A stretch of 64,000 nt of DNA from Lineus longissimus (GCF_910592395.1 NC_088317.1:1676001-1740000); one strand, 5' to 3'; shown: positions 1 to 11,852, counted from the stretch's first letter. The notes: generated from the sequence alone by a model not told the origin. A program made the numbers and translations.

Positions 1-951
1 TCATTAATGAGTGATTAAGGGGTCAAATCGTCTCGGATGTGATCAACTTTGTCCTATCTACTGTCATAATGGTTGACTTCAACAGCCATTTTGTAGCCAG
101 CGCAAAATGCCCCACAGAAAATCTGCCATTGGTAACCTGCGCACTCTACACCCACAGACTTGGGCTCACTCTAGTGGCTATTATAGGACATCAGAGAGAC
201 TCCCTGAAGTACCAAGCCCCTCACTTAGGTCTGGCTTATCAATGCTTAACAATGACCAGTGCTGCAAGTGTAAGCTTTACTGGCTTAAGCTAACATAACG
301 CGACCTCACTGCTAATCTCAGCTCATGTAACATCTGACTCACATTTCAAAACATACGCCCGCCATCCTTGGTGTGTGACAAGTTCAGAATCTGCACAAAA
401 CTATTGCATAATTAATTAAAACTCCTTGCTGTGTGACCAGAATCCCTAGCCTCGTTCACTTGTAGCAAGCAAAGCTTTACCTTATCGGTCCACGCCCCGT
501 CATGACCCCCACACGAATGCCTCATCCCTGTTGCTCATGCAGCGCACAGCTGACTCACAATTTTTAAACTGACAGCAATATGCAGCATTTTGCGCTAATC
601 ACACTTCCTTGGGATGTGAGTGGTGTCCCAAAGGAACACCTGGTTCTGGGGCGGCTCAAGGAGTCCAAGGAGAATGTTTTCTAAGTCACTTTCCCAAAAG
701 GTTTTTGTCTCAGTGTGTATAACAGTTGTTTGCCGTCACAATTTAGCCTCTTTCACAGGCCTTGTGGTCAGTTACAATTGCAAGGACGGAGTTAATAATC
801 TATGTTGAAATTCATCCAACCACTCTGAAAGCCATGTCGTTTCCAACTCTTACCTCTGAAATGGAAACACGCCCCGGTTGTTTGAAACAAGTTTCTTCAC
901 GAATGCTGGTGTTAACTTAACCTGGCCTTGAGTCGAAAGGGCTTAACCGAA
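1..951. other. noncoding block with weak internal duplications
   Basis: I see no gene here. The open frames are short and have no recognisable protein. The block shares a 20-base word (GCTGCAAGTGTAAGCTTTAC, 261-280) with 1729-1748, and phrases such as 'ctgactcaca' recur at about 331, 552 and 1238, which points to old local duplication. Just before the tandem repeat at 952 there is a reverse-complement copy of part of the unit (about 905-920), so the end of the block is already part of an inverted structure. Confidence 0.5.
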
Positions 952-1031
952 GGATATAACACTAACTTAAGTTAACACCAGTGTAATTGACGGATATAAC
1001 ACTAACTTAAGTTAACACCAGTGTAATTGAC
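952..1031. repeat. 40-bp tandem repeat, two identical copies
   Basis: The 40-base unit at 952-991 is repeated exactly at 992-1031. Each unit holds the self-complementary stretch TTAAGTTAACACC, and an inverted partial copy lies at about 905-920. The identity of the two copies suggests a recent duplication. Confidence 0.9.
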
Positions 1032-1511
1032 ATCATCTGTTTTGAACGACCAGGTTCTGGCCTTTTTACAGATGTCAAAAAAGCTGAAGCCAAACCGATC
1101 AGGCTTTGATATTCAGGGTCTATGATGTTATGTGATAGGCAGGGTGTTTCCCTCATGCATCAAGTGGCTCAATTTTAACGGCCCACGCCATAACGCTGCT
1201 CGCTCATTGCTCATCCCAATTGCTCACCGGTTGCTCATCTGACTCACGTTGCATCAACAAATTAAGAAGGAATGAAAATGCGGCAAGCGATGCCCGGTAA
1301 ATTCACATAAATCTTAATGTGATTTGACCTCGAAGAAATTGATAGCAGGACGATATAATCGTAGTTTTGAAACTTTACAAAGTGAGATATCAAGGAATGT
1401 TTGTTTGCTGAAAAGGTGTTTTGAAAGCATTTGAGGTATGCTTTGCATCATTTACTTAGCTACCTGGCAGAAAAATTGACAGGAATCTTTTCAAAATTTT
1501 ATACTTATTGA

Positions 1512-1728
1512 AAGATGAAAAATTTTCTAAGTCCAAAAAAATTTTTTTATTTTTTTTTTTCTGCTCAAAATGACCCAACATCACCAACATCATCAGTCCC
1601 AAAACTTTTTTGACTTTGAAAATGTTTCAAAATTTTGAACTTCCTGAATGGTGAAAAATTTTCTAAGTCCAAATATTTTTTTCACTTTTTTTTTCTGCTC
1701 AAAATGAACCAACATCATCAGTCCCAGC
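1512..1728 (+). repeat. 128-bp-family repeat, two units
   Basis: Two consecutive units of a dispersed AT-rich repeat. The core CTGCTCAAAATG starts at 1561 and 1695, so the period is 134; one unit carries a small insertion that repeats 'aacatcacc'. Each core is followed by ATCATCAGTCCCA and then a low-complexity part containing 'actttgaaaa' and 'tttctaagtccaaa'. Related copies lie at 3415, 19907, 20035, 20163, 33791, 43288 and 61579. On the minus strand the core reads as an open frame containing the peptide GLMMLVHFEQKK. That recurs because the DNA repeats, so I do not call it a gene. Confidence 0.85.
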
Positions 1729-2599
1729 GCTGCAAGTGTAAGCTTTACCGACAGTCTTTGGACCTCTCCTACTGATGCAATGTGAAGCCCAAGGTACAGT
1801 GCCTTACCCAACATCACCCACAGTGAGTCAACAAGACAAAACCAAACTTCCTCTTTGTTAAAAGAAAAACTCTATCAATATTTATCGCTCATCAAGGCAA
1901 ATAATTGTCGCTCCAATGGGTTTAGTTCAGAGATTAATGGGCAGAGGGCAGTAGTAATAATTCAAAAGCACCGGCTATTATGAGAGTACGCTATTAGCTT
2001 GTCATGGGTCATCAGGTTCTTGTAGTTATGAGATGGGTCCTATTGCAGCCTGACTGTAGTGAAAAGTCTTCAAGGAAGACAACTATGATGGCCGATTGAA
2101 GCGAAAAGAGCTACAGGAAGACTCCCATATGGCCCAAATGTATTGAAAAGAGTGCAGGAAGACAATTTCATGAAGTATATTCGACATCTGAATGCAACAT
2201 GGTCTTACCACAATTTTGAAATATCTATCCAAGTTTGGTTTCATTTTTTCCCTGTGATAAGTTTCTATGCACAAACCCAGTTAATGCAAGGGTTTTCTCA
2301 TAATTGGAACATTACAATATTTCCTGGTTTCAAGTTTGTAAATTCAGCTACGGAATGCAATGCTACATGTACCTGAATGAACAATTATCAAGCACTGATA
2401 GTGTATCATGATGCTCTTTTCAAGAAGTATCGAAATTTGCTCAAGTACCTCTCCTCGTCTTTGATCAATGCTCAATCACGTCGGTATATGTTTCAATCAG
2501 CTTGCCCTTGATACCCTGACTCATAGCCTGGCGCGATATCACACCAAGAGAGACGGAACGTCAGGCCATATTAGCGCGACCTGTGGTCATGCAAACACG

Positions 2600-3410
2600 C
2601 CGGAGTAAATCTCATAAGTCCTTTAGGATGAAGGGACAAAAAGGGACTTTAATTGAGAAGATGCGCGCTTGCCTTTTCTTATGATGTGGTGTCACCAAAA
2701 GCCGGGGTAATAACTTCGCACTGATGCTACACTGATTTGCATAAACCCTAAGGATGAAGGGTGAATTTTTTTCTCTCAACAGGATGCATCATGTTGCTTT
2801 AGGGTAAGAAGGTAGGGGTTTATAGAAGATGTGCGCTGACCCTTTTCTTATGCAGTGGTGGCAGAAAAGCCAGGGTTTAGCATGAAATCAACTGGTATGA
2901 GTTGGCAGCAATGCCAAAGGTATTTGATCAAATCCTTGAGGATAAACGACTCGAGCTTTTTCTCTCAATTGGGTGCTTCATGTTGCCTTAGGCAAAAACA
3001 GTAACCAATTTACCGTCTGAGCATCAAGATGTTAGCTTCGTGGTGTGAGTAACCTAAAGTTTAGCCAGGGTTTACCGATACCAGGTTCCCTTTTCTTATC
3101 GGGTATTAGCACGATATCAGCTGATGATGAGTGGTATTGAGGGAGCCATTATTTGCACAAACCTGGAGGATAAAGGGCTGAAGTAGGACATTTTTTTTCT
3201 CAATTCCATGCATCATGTTGCTTTAGGGTAAAATTGTCAGGGTTTGTTGAGTAATGGGCACTGTCCCTTTTCTTCTGGTATGACATCTGCCGCAAGTCAA
3301 GGACAGGGTCTTCTAATGAAATTATTTGATGGAAACTGACATTGGTCATGCAGTTATTTGCATAAAGCCCAGAGGATCAAGGGAAAGAATTTATTTTTCT
3401 CCTCAACTTT
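2600..3410 (+). repeat. degenerate tandem array, ~190-235 bp unit, four to five copies
   Basis: Several phrases recur in the same order. 'catgttgc' followed by 'tttaggg' or 'cttaggc' is at 2790, 2979 and 3214. 'cttttctta/tctg' is near 2675, 2841, 3090 and 3257. 'aggat(g/a)aa' or 'aggatcaa' is near 2626, 2751, 2937, 3166 and 3372. The intervals vary from about 125 to 235 bases, so the units are diverged and have gained or lost sequence. No coding frame runs through it. It behaves as an old satellite-like or local duplication array. Confidence 0.7.
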
Positions 3411-3414
3411 TTTC

Positions 3415-3520
3415 GGGCTGATGATGTTTCTTCATTTTGAGCAGAAAAAAACAAGAGGAAAAAATATTTTGAATTAGAAATTTTTTTCAGAATTTGAACT
3501 TGCAAAAAACTCAACTCATA
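3415..3520 (-). repeat. inverted copy of the 128-bp-family repeat
   Basis: Bases 3415-3444 are the reverse complement of the family core (CTGCTCAAAATGAAG then AAACATCATCAG). The core is followed by the same kind of AT-rich tail with 'aatttgaact'. This is the only copy in the window in this orientation, and it directly abuts the CACCATGGTG palindrome array. Confidence 0.8.
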
Positions 3521-3528
3521 TATTTGAT

Positions 3529-3658
3529 CACCATGGTGAAATATTCTACCGTCCCAACTCACCATGGTGAATTTTAAAATTTCACCATGGTGAACTGCAA
3601 TGTTCACCATGGTGAAAAATGAAAATCACCATGGTGAATTTAGATTTCACCATGGTAG
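3529..3658. repeat. array of six TTCACCATGGTGAA palindromes
   Basis: The palindrome core CACCATGGTGAA, or its arm-truncated form, starts at 3529, 3560, 3583, 3605, 3627 and 3647. Two copies (3581-3594 and 3603-3616) are full 14-base perfect palindromes. After the first interval of 31 the spacing is 23, 22, 22 and 20 bases, close to two helical turns. The last stretch (3631-3661) recurs with one mismatch at 49737-49767, so the array has a dispersed relative. Possible roles are protein-binding sites, cruciform-prone DNA or a transposon subterminal region; the sequence does not decide between them. Confidence 0.85.
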
Positions 3659-3661
3659 ATT

Positions 3662-4930
3662 AGCCATCTATTTACATAAGGGTCACAACGTGATGAATGA
3701 GCCAATGAAACGTGTCGCCGACTGTCAGAAACAATGCCATGATTACGACAAAGCTTGGCGACAACTGACACGAAAATGCGGCAGTAAGCCGGCCCAATGC
3801 TGATAATCACCTGTGGAAATGACGACGGAGAATTAACGGAATGTCGCTCTGGTTGGTGCAAACTGATTGGTCCAATCTTAAACGCAATAAGCTCAGCGAA
3901 AATATGGAGAAAACTTGGAGAGAACCAATGATGTTTTAGGTGCGAGCAGCACACGTTCTGTTTCTAAGGCTGATAAGGTCATAAAGACTCAAAATGATGT
4001 CACAACTTCTAGAATCCGGACAGAGTTGACTCGAAAGTACCTTGAACTTTGCAAGAGTCTGTCAAAACCTTGAAGGGATAGCTGCGTTTGTCATGACACA
4101 AATTATCACAATTCGGATGTCAAACTGTGAGTCAATCACTGAAGAGAAATCCTGCGACATTTAAGGGCAATTGGGCCCTATTGTCCGCGGAATATATCCC
4201 TGTTGATATGGGAGTCACCTCGCTTAACCTGTCGTATCACAAATTAAGCGTATTCAGACCAGACAATGACCTCTAATCACAGAATTCGAACTTGTTGCCC
4301 CTGAAGCAACAGATAAACAGCGAGCCCAAGTTCTGCCAAATCATCAGAAAACATACATATGTAGTGAGAGTTGTCCAAGTAAGTTTAACATCTGCATAAT
4401 CAGATAAGCGATATAAACAAGGCTTGATTGGATGACACTCGAAAAGGAAGTGTCCCTTTCCAACTAAAGGGCATAGCTGTCCCCTTGTTAGGTAGGTTTT
4501 GTTAGACACTGCTTGTCTTTGGCTAACAAGTTCATGGAGATTTCAATCTACTATAAGACGTTATTCTCATGAACATACTATGGCGTCTCTGTGGCCAGTC
4601 ACAGAGCCAAAAATCTTTGCACCTCTTGCATTTTATGTAAATTTACGAAGTGATGAATTACGATAATATCCATGCAGTGGAGAGAGGGTTCAACTCTAAT
4701 GTCTAATTTTGTTACAATACCTTAGTTTCGCTATTTAAAAGCTTGGGAAACTTACCTGAAAGTATAAGAATAAAGATAATACATTAGTGAAGTTGTTAAC
4801 TTGCTAACTTATTCACGTAAACATTTTCAACAGCCCTCAAAGTGTTAACACTTGTAGCAACAGCAGCGCTCTAAATTCTGAAAAAGATCTTCCAACGACG
4901 CCACAAGTTGTCCATAAATATTCATCTTCT
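3662..4930. other. noncoding block
   Basis: Mostly unremarkable. A 37-codon frame at 3693-3803 is rich in Cys, Lys and Gln, but it has no recognised domain or supporting splice signals. The palindromic word AGTGTTAACACT lies near 4844. Nothing else is supported. Confidence 0.4.
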
Positions 4931-4973
4931 GATTTTCCCAACCAACGAATTCTAATCGACCAATCACTGTCAG

Positions 4974-5075
4974 TGGGTACATCTATAATGACAAGTTGGC
5001 GCCGGGAGATCACGACTTCCGCATCGCCATCTCAAATCACGCTGATGAGGTCAACGGGACCGCGAGTCTGATGAT
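4974..5075 (+). CDS. possible exon, PKD-like beta-sandwich C-terminal half
   Basis: Seen: from about 4933 to 5077 one frame stays open, and from 4975 its third codon positions are strongly G/C while the surroundings are A+T-rich. The translation runs through G-Y-I-Y-N-D, then A-P-G-D-H-D-F-R-I, then I-S-N, then V-N-G-T-A-S-L. Known: PKD domains end with a pattern like T-V-x-H-x-Y, P-G-x-Y-x-V, V-S-N and A-x-V-x-V, which this resembles. A candidate branch point and acceptor (ctaat ... actgtcag) end at 4973. A possible donor (gtgatt) starts at 5076, which would give a 102-base exon with the same phase at both ends. The donor is weak and no partner exons are visible, so it could also be an exon fossil. 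The PKD assignment is inference. Confidence 0.35.
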
Positions 5076-5322
5076 GTGATTTTGCTCAGCGTCATTGACA
5101 GGAGGTATTGACGATTCAATTGTCTTGCCCAGTAAAACGACAAGCGGATTTTTGTTGTCAGTCTCCTATATTAAAGGGTTCATTGTATTTAGGAAAATAG
5201 AACTGACGATGTCTGAGGTCTGGATACCAGGTCTGCGTATATATATCAACCACCAGTACGAACAGAAGCATCTTGGCATACAAGGCTTTGAAGTTGCAAC
5301 ACCCTCTGGTCGTAAAGTCTCC

Positions 5323-5530
5323 TAATTATTATTATTATTATTATTATTAAAACAATTTATATAGCGCCTTTTGTAAAACACTTCAAGGCGCTTTACATTC
5401 AATTTAAAAAAAAAAAAAAAAAAAAAAAAAGAAGTAAAGTAATAAGTCATAAGTATTACCGAGAATGAATAAAGAATGAGCTTTTCATTCTTAGTAATAA
5501 AAGTTTTAAAAGGTGGGACTTTTGGACTTG
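5323..5530 (-). mobile_element. LINE 3' end remnant with (TAA)n tail
   Basis: Read on the minus strand, this is a decayed coding tail, a T-tract (A-tract 5406-5430 on plus), then a 3' UTR with complementary blocks (plus: GCGCCTTTTG ... CAAGGCGC), ending in a (TAA)n microsatellite (ATT repeats at 5325-5350 on plus). The same order occurs in the better-preserved copy at 13886-14177. A short GCGC stem followed by a simple-repeat tail fits the 3' end of an L2/CR1-like non-LTR retrotransposon. The 5' part is missing, as is usual for such insertions. Confidence 0.65.
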
Positions 5531-6135
5531 GTGAAGCAAGATCGAAAAGATATGATTACTGATCAAGAGCGAATTGATTATGACACCAATGGGACTATAA
5601 GTGACTTATCAAAGGACATATTAAGGAGGCATTGGATTTACACTGTATTGAATTCATACAAACTTTACTCAAAACACAAATCAAAAAACTTTTTCTTGCA
5701 GATTAATTCTGAAAATGCCCGAGGTCTTTCAGACAATTCTTGAATTTCACCGTATGATTAAACTTATATAAGTTTGTGATTATCTCAAATAGAACAGGCC
5801 ACAGGCAAGCAACGAACGAACTAATATAACAAAATAAGAAGAAAGAAGAAAACGATAATAACATAGCCATTGTTTTAAAATCTGAATCATTTGAAGTCGC
5901 ATGCTCTCTCGTTAGATTATCCAATTTCAATATTATTTTTTGATATCGAAGACCTATCATTTCTCTTGTCAAAGTTTCTCGCATGACTATCTTTGTGTGT
6001 TGTCAAAATAATTACATACATGTTTATTTTCCTGATTTTATCCAGTTATTTTTTGCCATTTCGATTTTAAATTTTTTCAGAAATGTATCGATTTCATGAG
6101 GCGTTGAATTTGAAATTGACCTTTTTTTTCCCAAA
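5531..6135. other. noncoding block
   Basis: A good-looking acceptor (ttttcttgcag) ends at 5701, but neither frame after it continues as a recognisable exon. The open frames on both strands are low-complexity. No gene is supported. Confidence 0.4.
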
Positions 6136-6231
6136 GAACAGATACCCAGCTTTGAAATTGGCATTCGCCTCATTCTTAAGTAGTTCTAATTTCTGTAGGA
6201 TTTCAAGTTGGAGACAAAATGGTGGTCCCTC
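6136..6231 (-). repeat. dispersed fragment, copy A, with conserved minus-strand reading frame
   Basis: About 97 bases align with 39918-40014 at roughly three-quarters identity by eye, with small indels. On the minus strand both copies are open in the same frame over about 21 codons. The shared peptide reads L-E-I-L, then Q/K, K/R, then L-E-L, then L/F, K/Q, N, and later N-A-N-F-K. Several differences are synonymous and several replacements are conservative. This suggests descent from a coding segment, perhaps a coiled-coil part of a mobile-element protein. The protein itself is not recognised. Confidence 0.6.
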
Positions 6232-9099
6232 AACCAAAGAACTGGCCAAATTCATACACGTACCACCGAGAGGCAAGACAAGGAACAAAACTGAACCTGA
6301 TTCAGACAGAATAAGTCCAGCCTCTGTATAAGTTTAAGTCTTCTCAACCTGGAATCAAACTGATCACTTTGAGGCCTCCAGACAAAGAAATAGATCCCTA
6401 ATTTGTCACCCCTCTATCCAGAGAAAACGAGATCCTTTATGAAAATGACACATCCCATCAAATTGAGAAAAACATCGAAAAAATTTGTTCAATATTTCTT
6501 TAAAGCAACCGCTACTTCAACTCTAAGAAAAGGAACCAGCATCGTTATCCTCGATAGAATACATCGTTATTAGTAGGCAATGTTACGCTATATTACCGCT
6601 TTTGATGGTAGCGTTTCTCTCCTCAGGTCAAAGTTGACTCACAATCTCCAACTCACTGATGTCGAATAAAACATAATAAGCAAAGATTGGCAATTTTGAA
6701 GTTTTTATTTGTCGGTATGAAAATTCGATATGGCACGATTGCCACTGTTTCGGTAAGAAATCTTTCTCTGATAACATAAGACATTAAAGTTTATGCCTTG
6801 AAGTCAAACTAAAAAGGGATACAAACACTCAATATTAACCCTTCAGGGCGCATATGACTTTTTATTCATCTTTTTATCCAAACCTCAAATTGTGAGATGA
6901 TCTATTTCAATTTCAATCTCAAGGATGATGAACATCCAATTTTTTTCATTCGCTGACAAAAATCACATTTAAAATTCCTTTTCTACCAGTATTGCGCTGA
7001 TACAACTCATTTTAAACTTCAACTATTGATCCTTTGACTACAAACAAAGAACTGATAACTCGTCCGAACATCTTACTCATGTCACCTCTGGCATTCAGGA
7101 GATAATCCCAACGAGCATCTCAAAGTTCTCCACTCATCAAACTAAACAAAGGTATAGCCTAATTAACACATCTTCTCAAAAAACTTTCAGGACAAAGTCA
7201 TTAAACTGGCACCCTACTGGGATCCTATTGTAATTGGTAATTCGAGTTCTTGTGTCATCATTATTCACTTTCTAATGCGATCTCGTTGAAGATAAGATAG
7301 TGATTGTGTTTCTCAATTTAAAAGATACTCATAACTTGTAGGGTCGGGTTTCTAATCTGTGATGCACTTTTTGTGTCACTGGGTCAAGATATTGGGAGGC
7401 ATTGTTATGAAGTAGGAGTACTGTATGTTATTGTAAGCAAGTCTGCCCTTGGCTAAAATCTCACCTTGGCTGTGTGTGAGGTCAGAACCACCTATGCTTG
7501 AAAGGGAATGATGGCAACTGACAAAGCACGTGAGCAAGGTGAGGGTTCCCGATTGAAGAAGCTTGGGGTGGGGTTGTACAAAGGATGTTATAAGAAAAGG
7601 GAGTTGAAGATAGAGAGGAGTAGTGAATGGAATTAAAAGGCGAGTGCACCGCAAAATTAGGAGTTGTGTTTAATATGATAAAATGTCCCTCACAACAGCA
7701 TCTCCTAGAGGAATAAGGTAATGTCGGTGATCCACCCACTTCCCCACAGGCAATGTCAGACAATAAAAGGTTAAAAGTGCAAAGAAATTTAGTTGACAAG
7801 TCAGTCATTATTAGGGCAAATGCTATGGGTGTGTTTAACTCCAAAATGTTGGGTACAGTGCATATCGGTTATGTGATGAATCTCTTTATATTTCTAGTGA
7901 CAGTAATGACTCCAGAAAGCACTAATACACCACACTGCCACTGCCAAGTACTTCTCTGTATCTATTACCATACCAAAAGGTTATTACTTCAAAATAAGTG
8001 TTTTGGCTTTACCAATACAACATGAGAAGCAAGGCTTGTAGTTTGGACAAGCCGTCACAATCCACTTCATGAGTTGCAAGCCAGAAGACCCAACCTATTC
8101 ACGTTCCTCGAGTACAAAGCCGAGAGGATCTTCAATGTTGTGATGATGGTGTGTCTAGAGTATCAGGTCTGACTCATCAATTGAATTTAGCGCAATAGGA
8201 AAACAACTCGAGTGCAATCAACACGACGGTTAATTAAGGGTCGTCGGCCACCTGATACGGGTTATTAATTTCCATAACGCGAGGGATCTGTGACGTCACC
8301 ACCAATTACAACAGTTGGATAATAAGCAATCTTTCCCTTTAACGGATGCATCGTCGTGGGAGGATGCTGCAGTGTATTCACGTCTGGTCTTGAACGAATA
8401 TCATCAAGCATGAAGCATTTTTTTCCAACGCTATCAGGCCAACCTTCTTTTAGAGGATACCCATGCCAAGCAATCGTTATTTCTAAAAGATTTCCTACAC
8501 CTGCATGTTAACTTCTAACTATTCCACCCTTAGCAGACCAATTATTGGTGTTTTTATAGACGGGAACTAACACTTTGAATCCGGCAAGCTTCTAGTGAAA
8601 TCGACAAGCTGCATTTTCCAACCTGATGCTTCTAGCAAACCATTTATCCGATTAGAGTTTTAAACTTTGATGCCGTGAAGTTCTGACAATCTAATTACGA
8701 AAGGATTCCTTTCTTGATACAGATTCACGTTAAGTTTAACAGAAACTCCTCATACATTTTGTTCAGTGACTGTACATTATATGCAGTACACACAGGGTGA
8801 AATCATTCTATGATATTTCCATTTCAAGTTGACCTTCCTATCCTATACATCCCATACATGCAAGTATATGTCAATGTACAGTCAAGCTATCAATTTCATC
8901 ATGCAGTGAAAAATTGGTCCATTTCAACTTAAATGTACTATAAAATCCTTTACATTTCCCAATACAAAACCTACATGTGAACACTTAAGGATGACCCTGA
9001 CTAATTTACCCCACTCAAACAACATGTTTCAACAAATCGAACAAAATTGAGCTATTTGTCGAAATTGTTTTTCAACAAGATTTCCTTTTGATGTGTGTT
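6232..9099. other. noncoding block with one weak exon candidate and one possible regulatory patch
   Basis: There is no convincing gene. A stop-free stretch at 8026-8166 (47 codons) has exon-like composition but poor splice signals; see findings. Around 8220-8320 the motifs TTAATTAAGG, GTTATTAATTT, a perfect CRE (TGACGTCA, 8291-8298) and CCAATTACA cluster together, which resembles an enhancer with homeodomain and bZIP sites. That reading is inference from motifs only. Confidence 0.35.
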
Positions 9100-9360
9100 A
9101 GTTTGGTTTAAGTGATTCTAAGAAGTGCGTCTTCGGAGACATGTGTTTGCTTCCCATTAAATTAACGGTGAATGCTTCAAACTGTTGCGCTTGGAATCAA
9201 CATGCATGGATGCAACAGCTGGTGATTAGGTAATTAGGCAGAGTTTAATTAGTTTTAAGTGGTTCTCTGATGTTCAATTGAGAAGCATGTGTTTGAGTCC
9301 CACAAAAGCAGATTTAGTTTGAGCCCTGAAGGTTCAAAGATTGTGCCAAGGAACATGCAT
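9100..9360. repeat. diverged direct duplication, period ~147-156
   Basis: 'tttaagtgattct' (9107) pairs with 'tttaagtggttct' (9254), and 'acatgtgtttgcttccc' pairs with 'gcatgtgtttgagtccc' (second starts near 9295). Later anchors also recur in order. The copies are strongly diverged. The 'gtttgagtccc' phrase resembles a tRNA B box, but no A box is seen. Confidence 0.5.
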
Positions 9361-9717
9361 TAAAGCAACTCGTTTCGGTTTTTTCTTTAAATTTTTCATT
9401 TTCTTTGCATTAACTCAATGGAGAAGGAGGACCATCTGATCATCTGTCCAGTTTGTTTGCATTATCAGTTAGTCACCCCTCCAACACCAAAAGTTTATTT
9501 TGAACATCCTGCACAAGCTTATCTCAAAGCTGAAATGGCAAAAGAGTATCACAACAGCAACGAACTTTCAGAGTGAAGTCCTATACATCAATGCACAGAG
9601 TCTGACATAAAATATACAGCTCTTTGTGGTCAGCTTGACCTGGAACGCGAGTAAAGCTAATTCCACCTTGCGTGCCCGAAACACCAGTACTTATATGCAC
9701 TGTTACATATAAAACAG

Positions 9718-9755
<38 letters not shown>
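9718..9755. repeat. (TCA)n microsatellite
   Basis: About 12.7 uninterrupted copies of TCA. Confidence 0.97.
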
Positions 9756-10027
9756 GAATATGGTTGAAGGCCTTGTAGTCACAGGAATGTTGTATGAAAC
9801 CAACTGAAAGTCTGTTTCAATAAAACTATCCCGGGCTACTCTACATCGAGTGTTTGAGCTATATACAGCAGATTCTGACCCAAGTTAGTGTGGAAGAATT
9901 TCGATAAGAAGCCGTCTCTGATCATGCATGACTCATCTAAAAGCAGCAAACCCCTGTTGTAAACAGAGCACATCAAACGGACAAAACATATATCCATGCT
10001 TGAGCACCGAAGTGTCATGTATACTAA

Positions 10028-10320
10028 GTCATGGATCATGTAATTATGCCCTCAGAGGACCAGTTTGTTTCCTATTTAGTCATAGAAGCTTCACTGAAAG
10101 AGACAACAAAAGCTTTGTCGCTTGTCATTTTCATTCATGGTCAAATCTTCAACCATGTTGTTGATTTCAGATGGTTCAGTTGCCTGGCCTGTGTCATATT
10201 TGCGTGGTCATGAATCAAGTTATTACGCCCCTGGATGGGAAATCTTCTTTTTACATCACCTGAGAGCAAGGCTATCGCAGAGGTTTCAGCAACACCAACA
10301 GCAAAAGCTTTGTAACTGGT
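10028..10320. repeat. diverged direct duplication, period ~179-195
   Basis: 'gtcatggatcatgtaattatg' style sequence at 10028 recurs as 'gtcatgaatcaagttattac' at 10207. 'caaaagctttgt' at 10107 recurs at 10302. The order of anchors is kept while the spacing drifts, as expected for an old tandem duplication. Open frames here change between copies, so it is not coding. Confidence 0.6.
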
Positions 10321-11852
10321 TGATGCCATTCATGCTGATTCATTGGGGTCTGTCTTCATGTTGAAATGTCAGTTCCACAACTTGTCTTACAGGGTTTACC
10401 GTAAGTTAAAGGGTACTACAGACAGAGGCCAGGTGGCCCAAGTAACTGCATATGCAAGCTGCCGATACCTCTGATATCTCACAGTATCTCGGCACTATTC
10501 AAACCTGTGCGAGAAATACTTTTAACACTAGTCAAACCTGATGCACCTCCTTTACAGAGCAATTCATAGTCACCTCCCAGTTACTGTAAGTAACAAGGCC
10601 AAAAAGAATGGTACAGACGAGATTATCCACCCTCTCCCCCATCTCATTCAGCAAGCTATTTTCATATCGCTATCTATGGCCACTCTTCGATCGAATCCAC
10701 CCGCAGAGTGGAGAAAATCAATTGTGTATAAATCAGGATTTGATCTCATTTGGCAATACAAAGCAAGGTGTGTATCGATCCTCGCACGGTAATTTTCGAA
10801 GACTTTGAAACGATCTGGCCAGACTTCAAAGGATTCTGTAGATAATCTGTCCCAACGTTACAATACTGTAGTAATCTGTGTATGACGTGTTGTTTGTATG
10901 TGAAATGTAGACAAGAATTTGGCAACTAAGGGTGGCACAGAGAGCAGTCAGTATAATGGGGTTTAAATTCAAACATGATTGGTTTTGAGCCTGTAATGAG
11001 GAAATCATTTTGCCTTTCTTTTTCAAGGTTGAGTTGATTTGGTTTTCATTACAAATCAAAGGCAATTGTTCATTCCAATGGGCTGATTTGAGGGGGCTGA
11101 GGTGGACCACTGTACCCTTTGAATACATCGATGAAGATACATGTAGGATTAGCCCCAAATATTAAGCGGGAAATCTATTATATTTTATGTCGATTGGCTT
11201 TGAATAAATGGCAAAGGAATGTTTGGGTTGAATGTTACATTATCCAAATCAAAGGTCAGGGTAGATGAAGATGTCATCCAAATACCATTGATGGCATATT
11301 GATGAGATAATCATTACGATGATATTTATGGTGACCTTTTCTTCGAGGGCCCAGTGGCGCCCGCAGCCTAGTCTCAAGTCTAAAGCTGAATTGAGCAGTG
11401 TGCAAAGTGTGAAGATGACACACAATGACAATAAACTTGACAAATAGATTCTCCTCAGACATCTTAATGAAATATCGATTAGTATTTCATATTTTGACGG
11501 AGTAATTAAAGTCTTGCACGGATCATAAAGTCTTGATCAGATATCAAAACGTTCATCTAATGGTGACATCGGTAATCGGATCGCCCGTATTATCTCATTA
11601 GGGGACATGTTTCAGTGACACAATAAGAGTTATTTAATCGGACAATGGCGTGATGATTCAAAGTCAATTAGGAGAGGGAAGGACATGCCACGGTGTCACT
11701 TACTTCCTTATGAATCAGATTTTCAATCTTGGGGGAAAAGGGCATAAAACTCTTGTGAAACCCTTAGAAATCTGTCTGGATGTTAAATGTTCTCTGATAG
11801 GCGATCAGCTTGCCTCCAATAGGATTTCATAGGCTGAATATAGATACATGTA

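Noticed and set aside
1593-1817. Minus-strand ORF with peptide GLMMLVHFEQKK, recurring at 43.2-43.4 and 61.5-61.7 kb
   Set aside because: The peptide recurs because the underlying 128-bp-family DNA repeats. Frames before and after the core differ between copies and no shared start or longer protein exists.
3693-3803. Cys-rich 36-codon frame next to the palindrome array
   Set aside because: No recognised domain. The following Cys-containing stretch is in another frame and there is no splice support.
5701-5775. Strong acceptor TTTTCTTGCAG with a short open frame
   Set aside because: Neither frame gives a recognisable peptide, and no donor or poly(A) signal follows.
8767-8884. 12-base inverted repeat TGACTGTACATT / AATGTACAGTCA
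   Set aside because: A 12-base match within 100 bases is expected about once in a window this size, and there is no other sign of an element.
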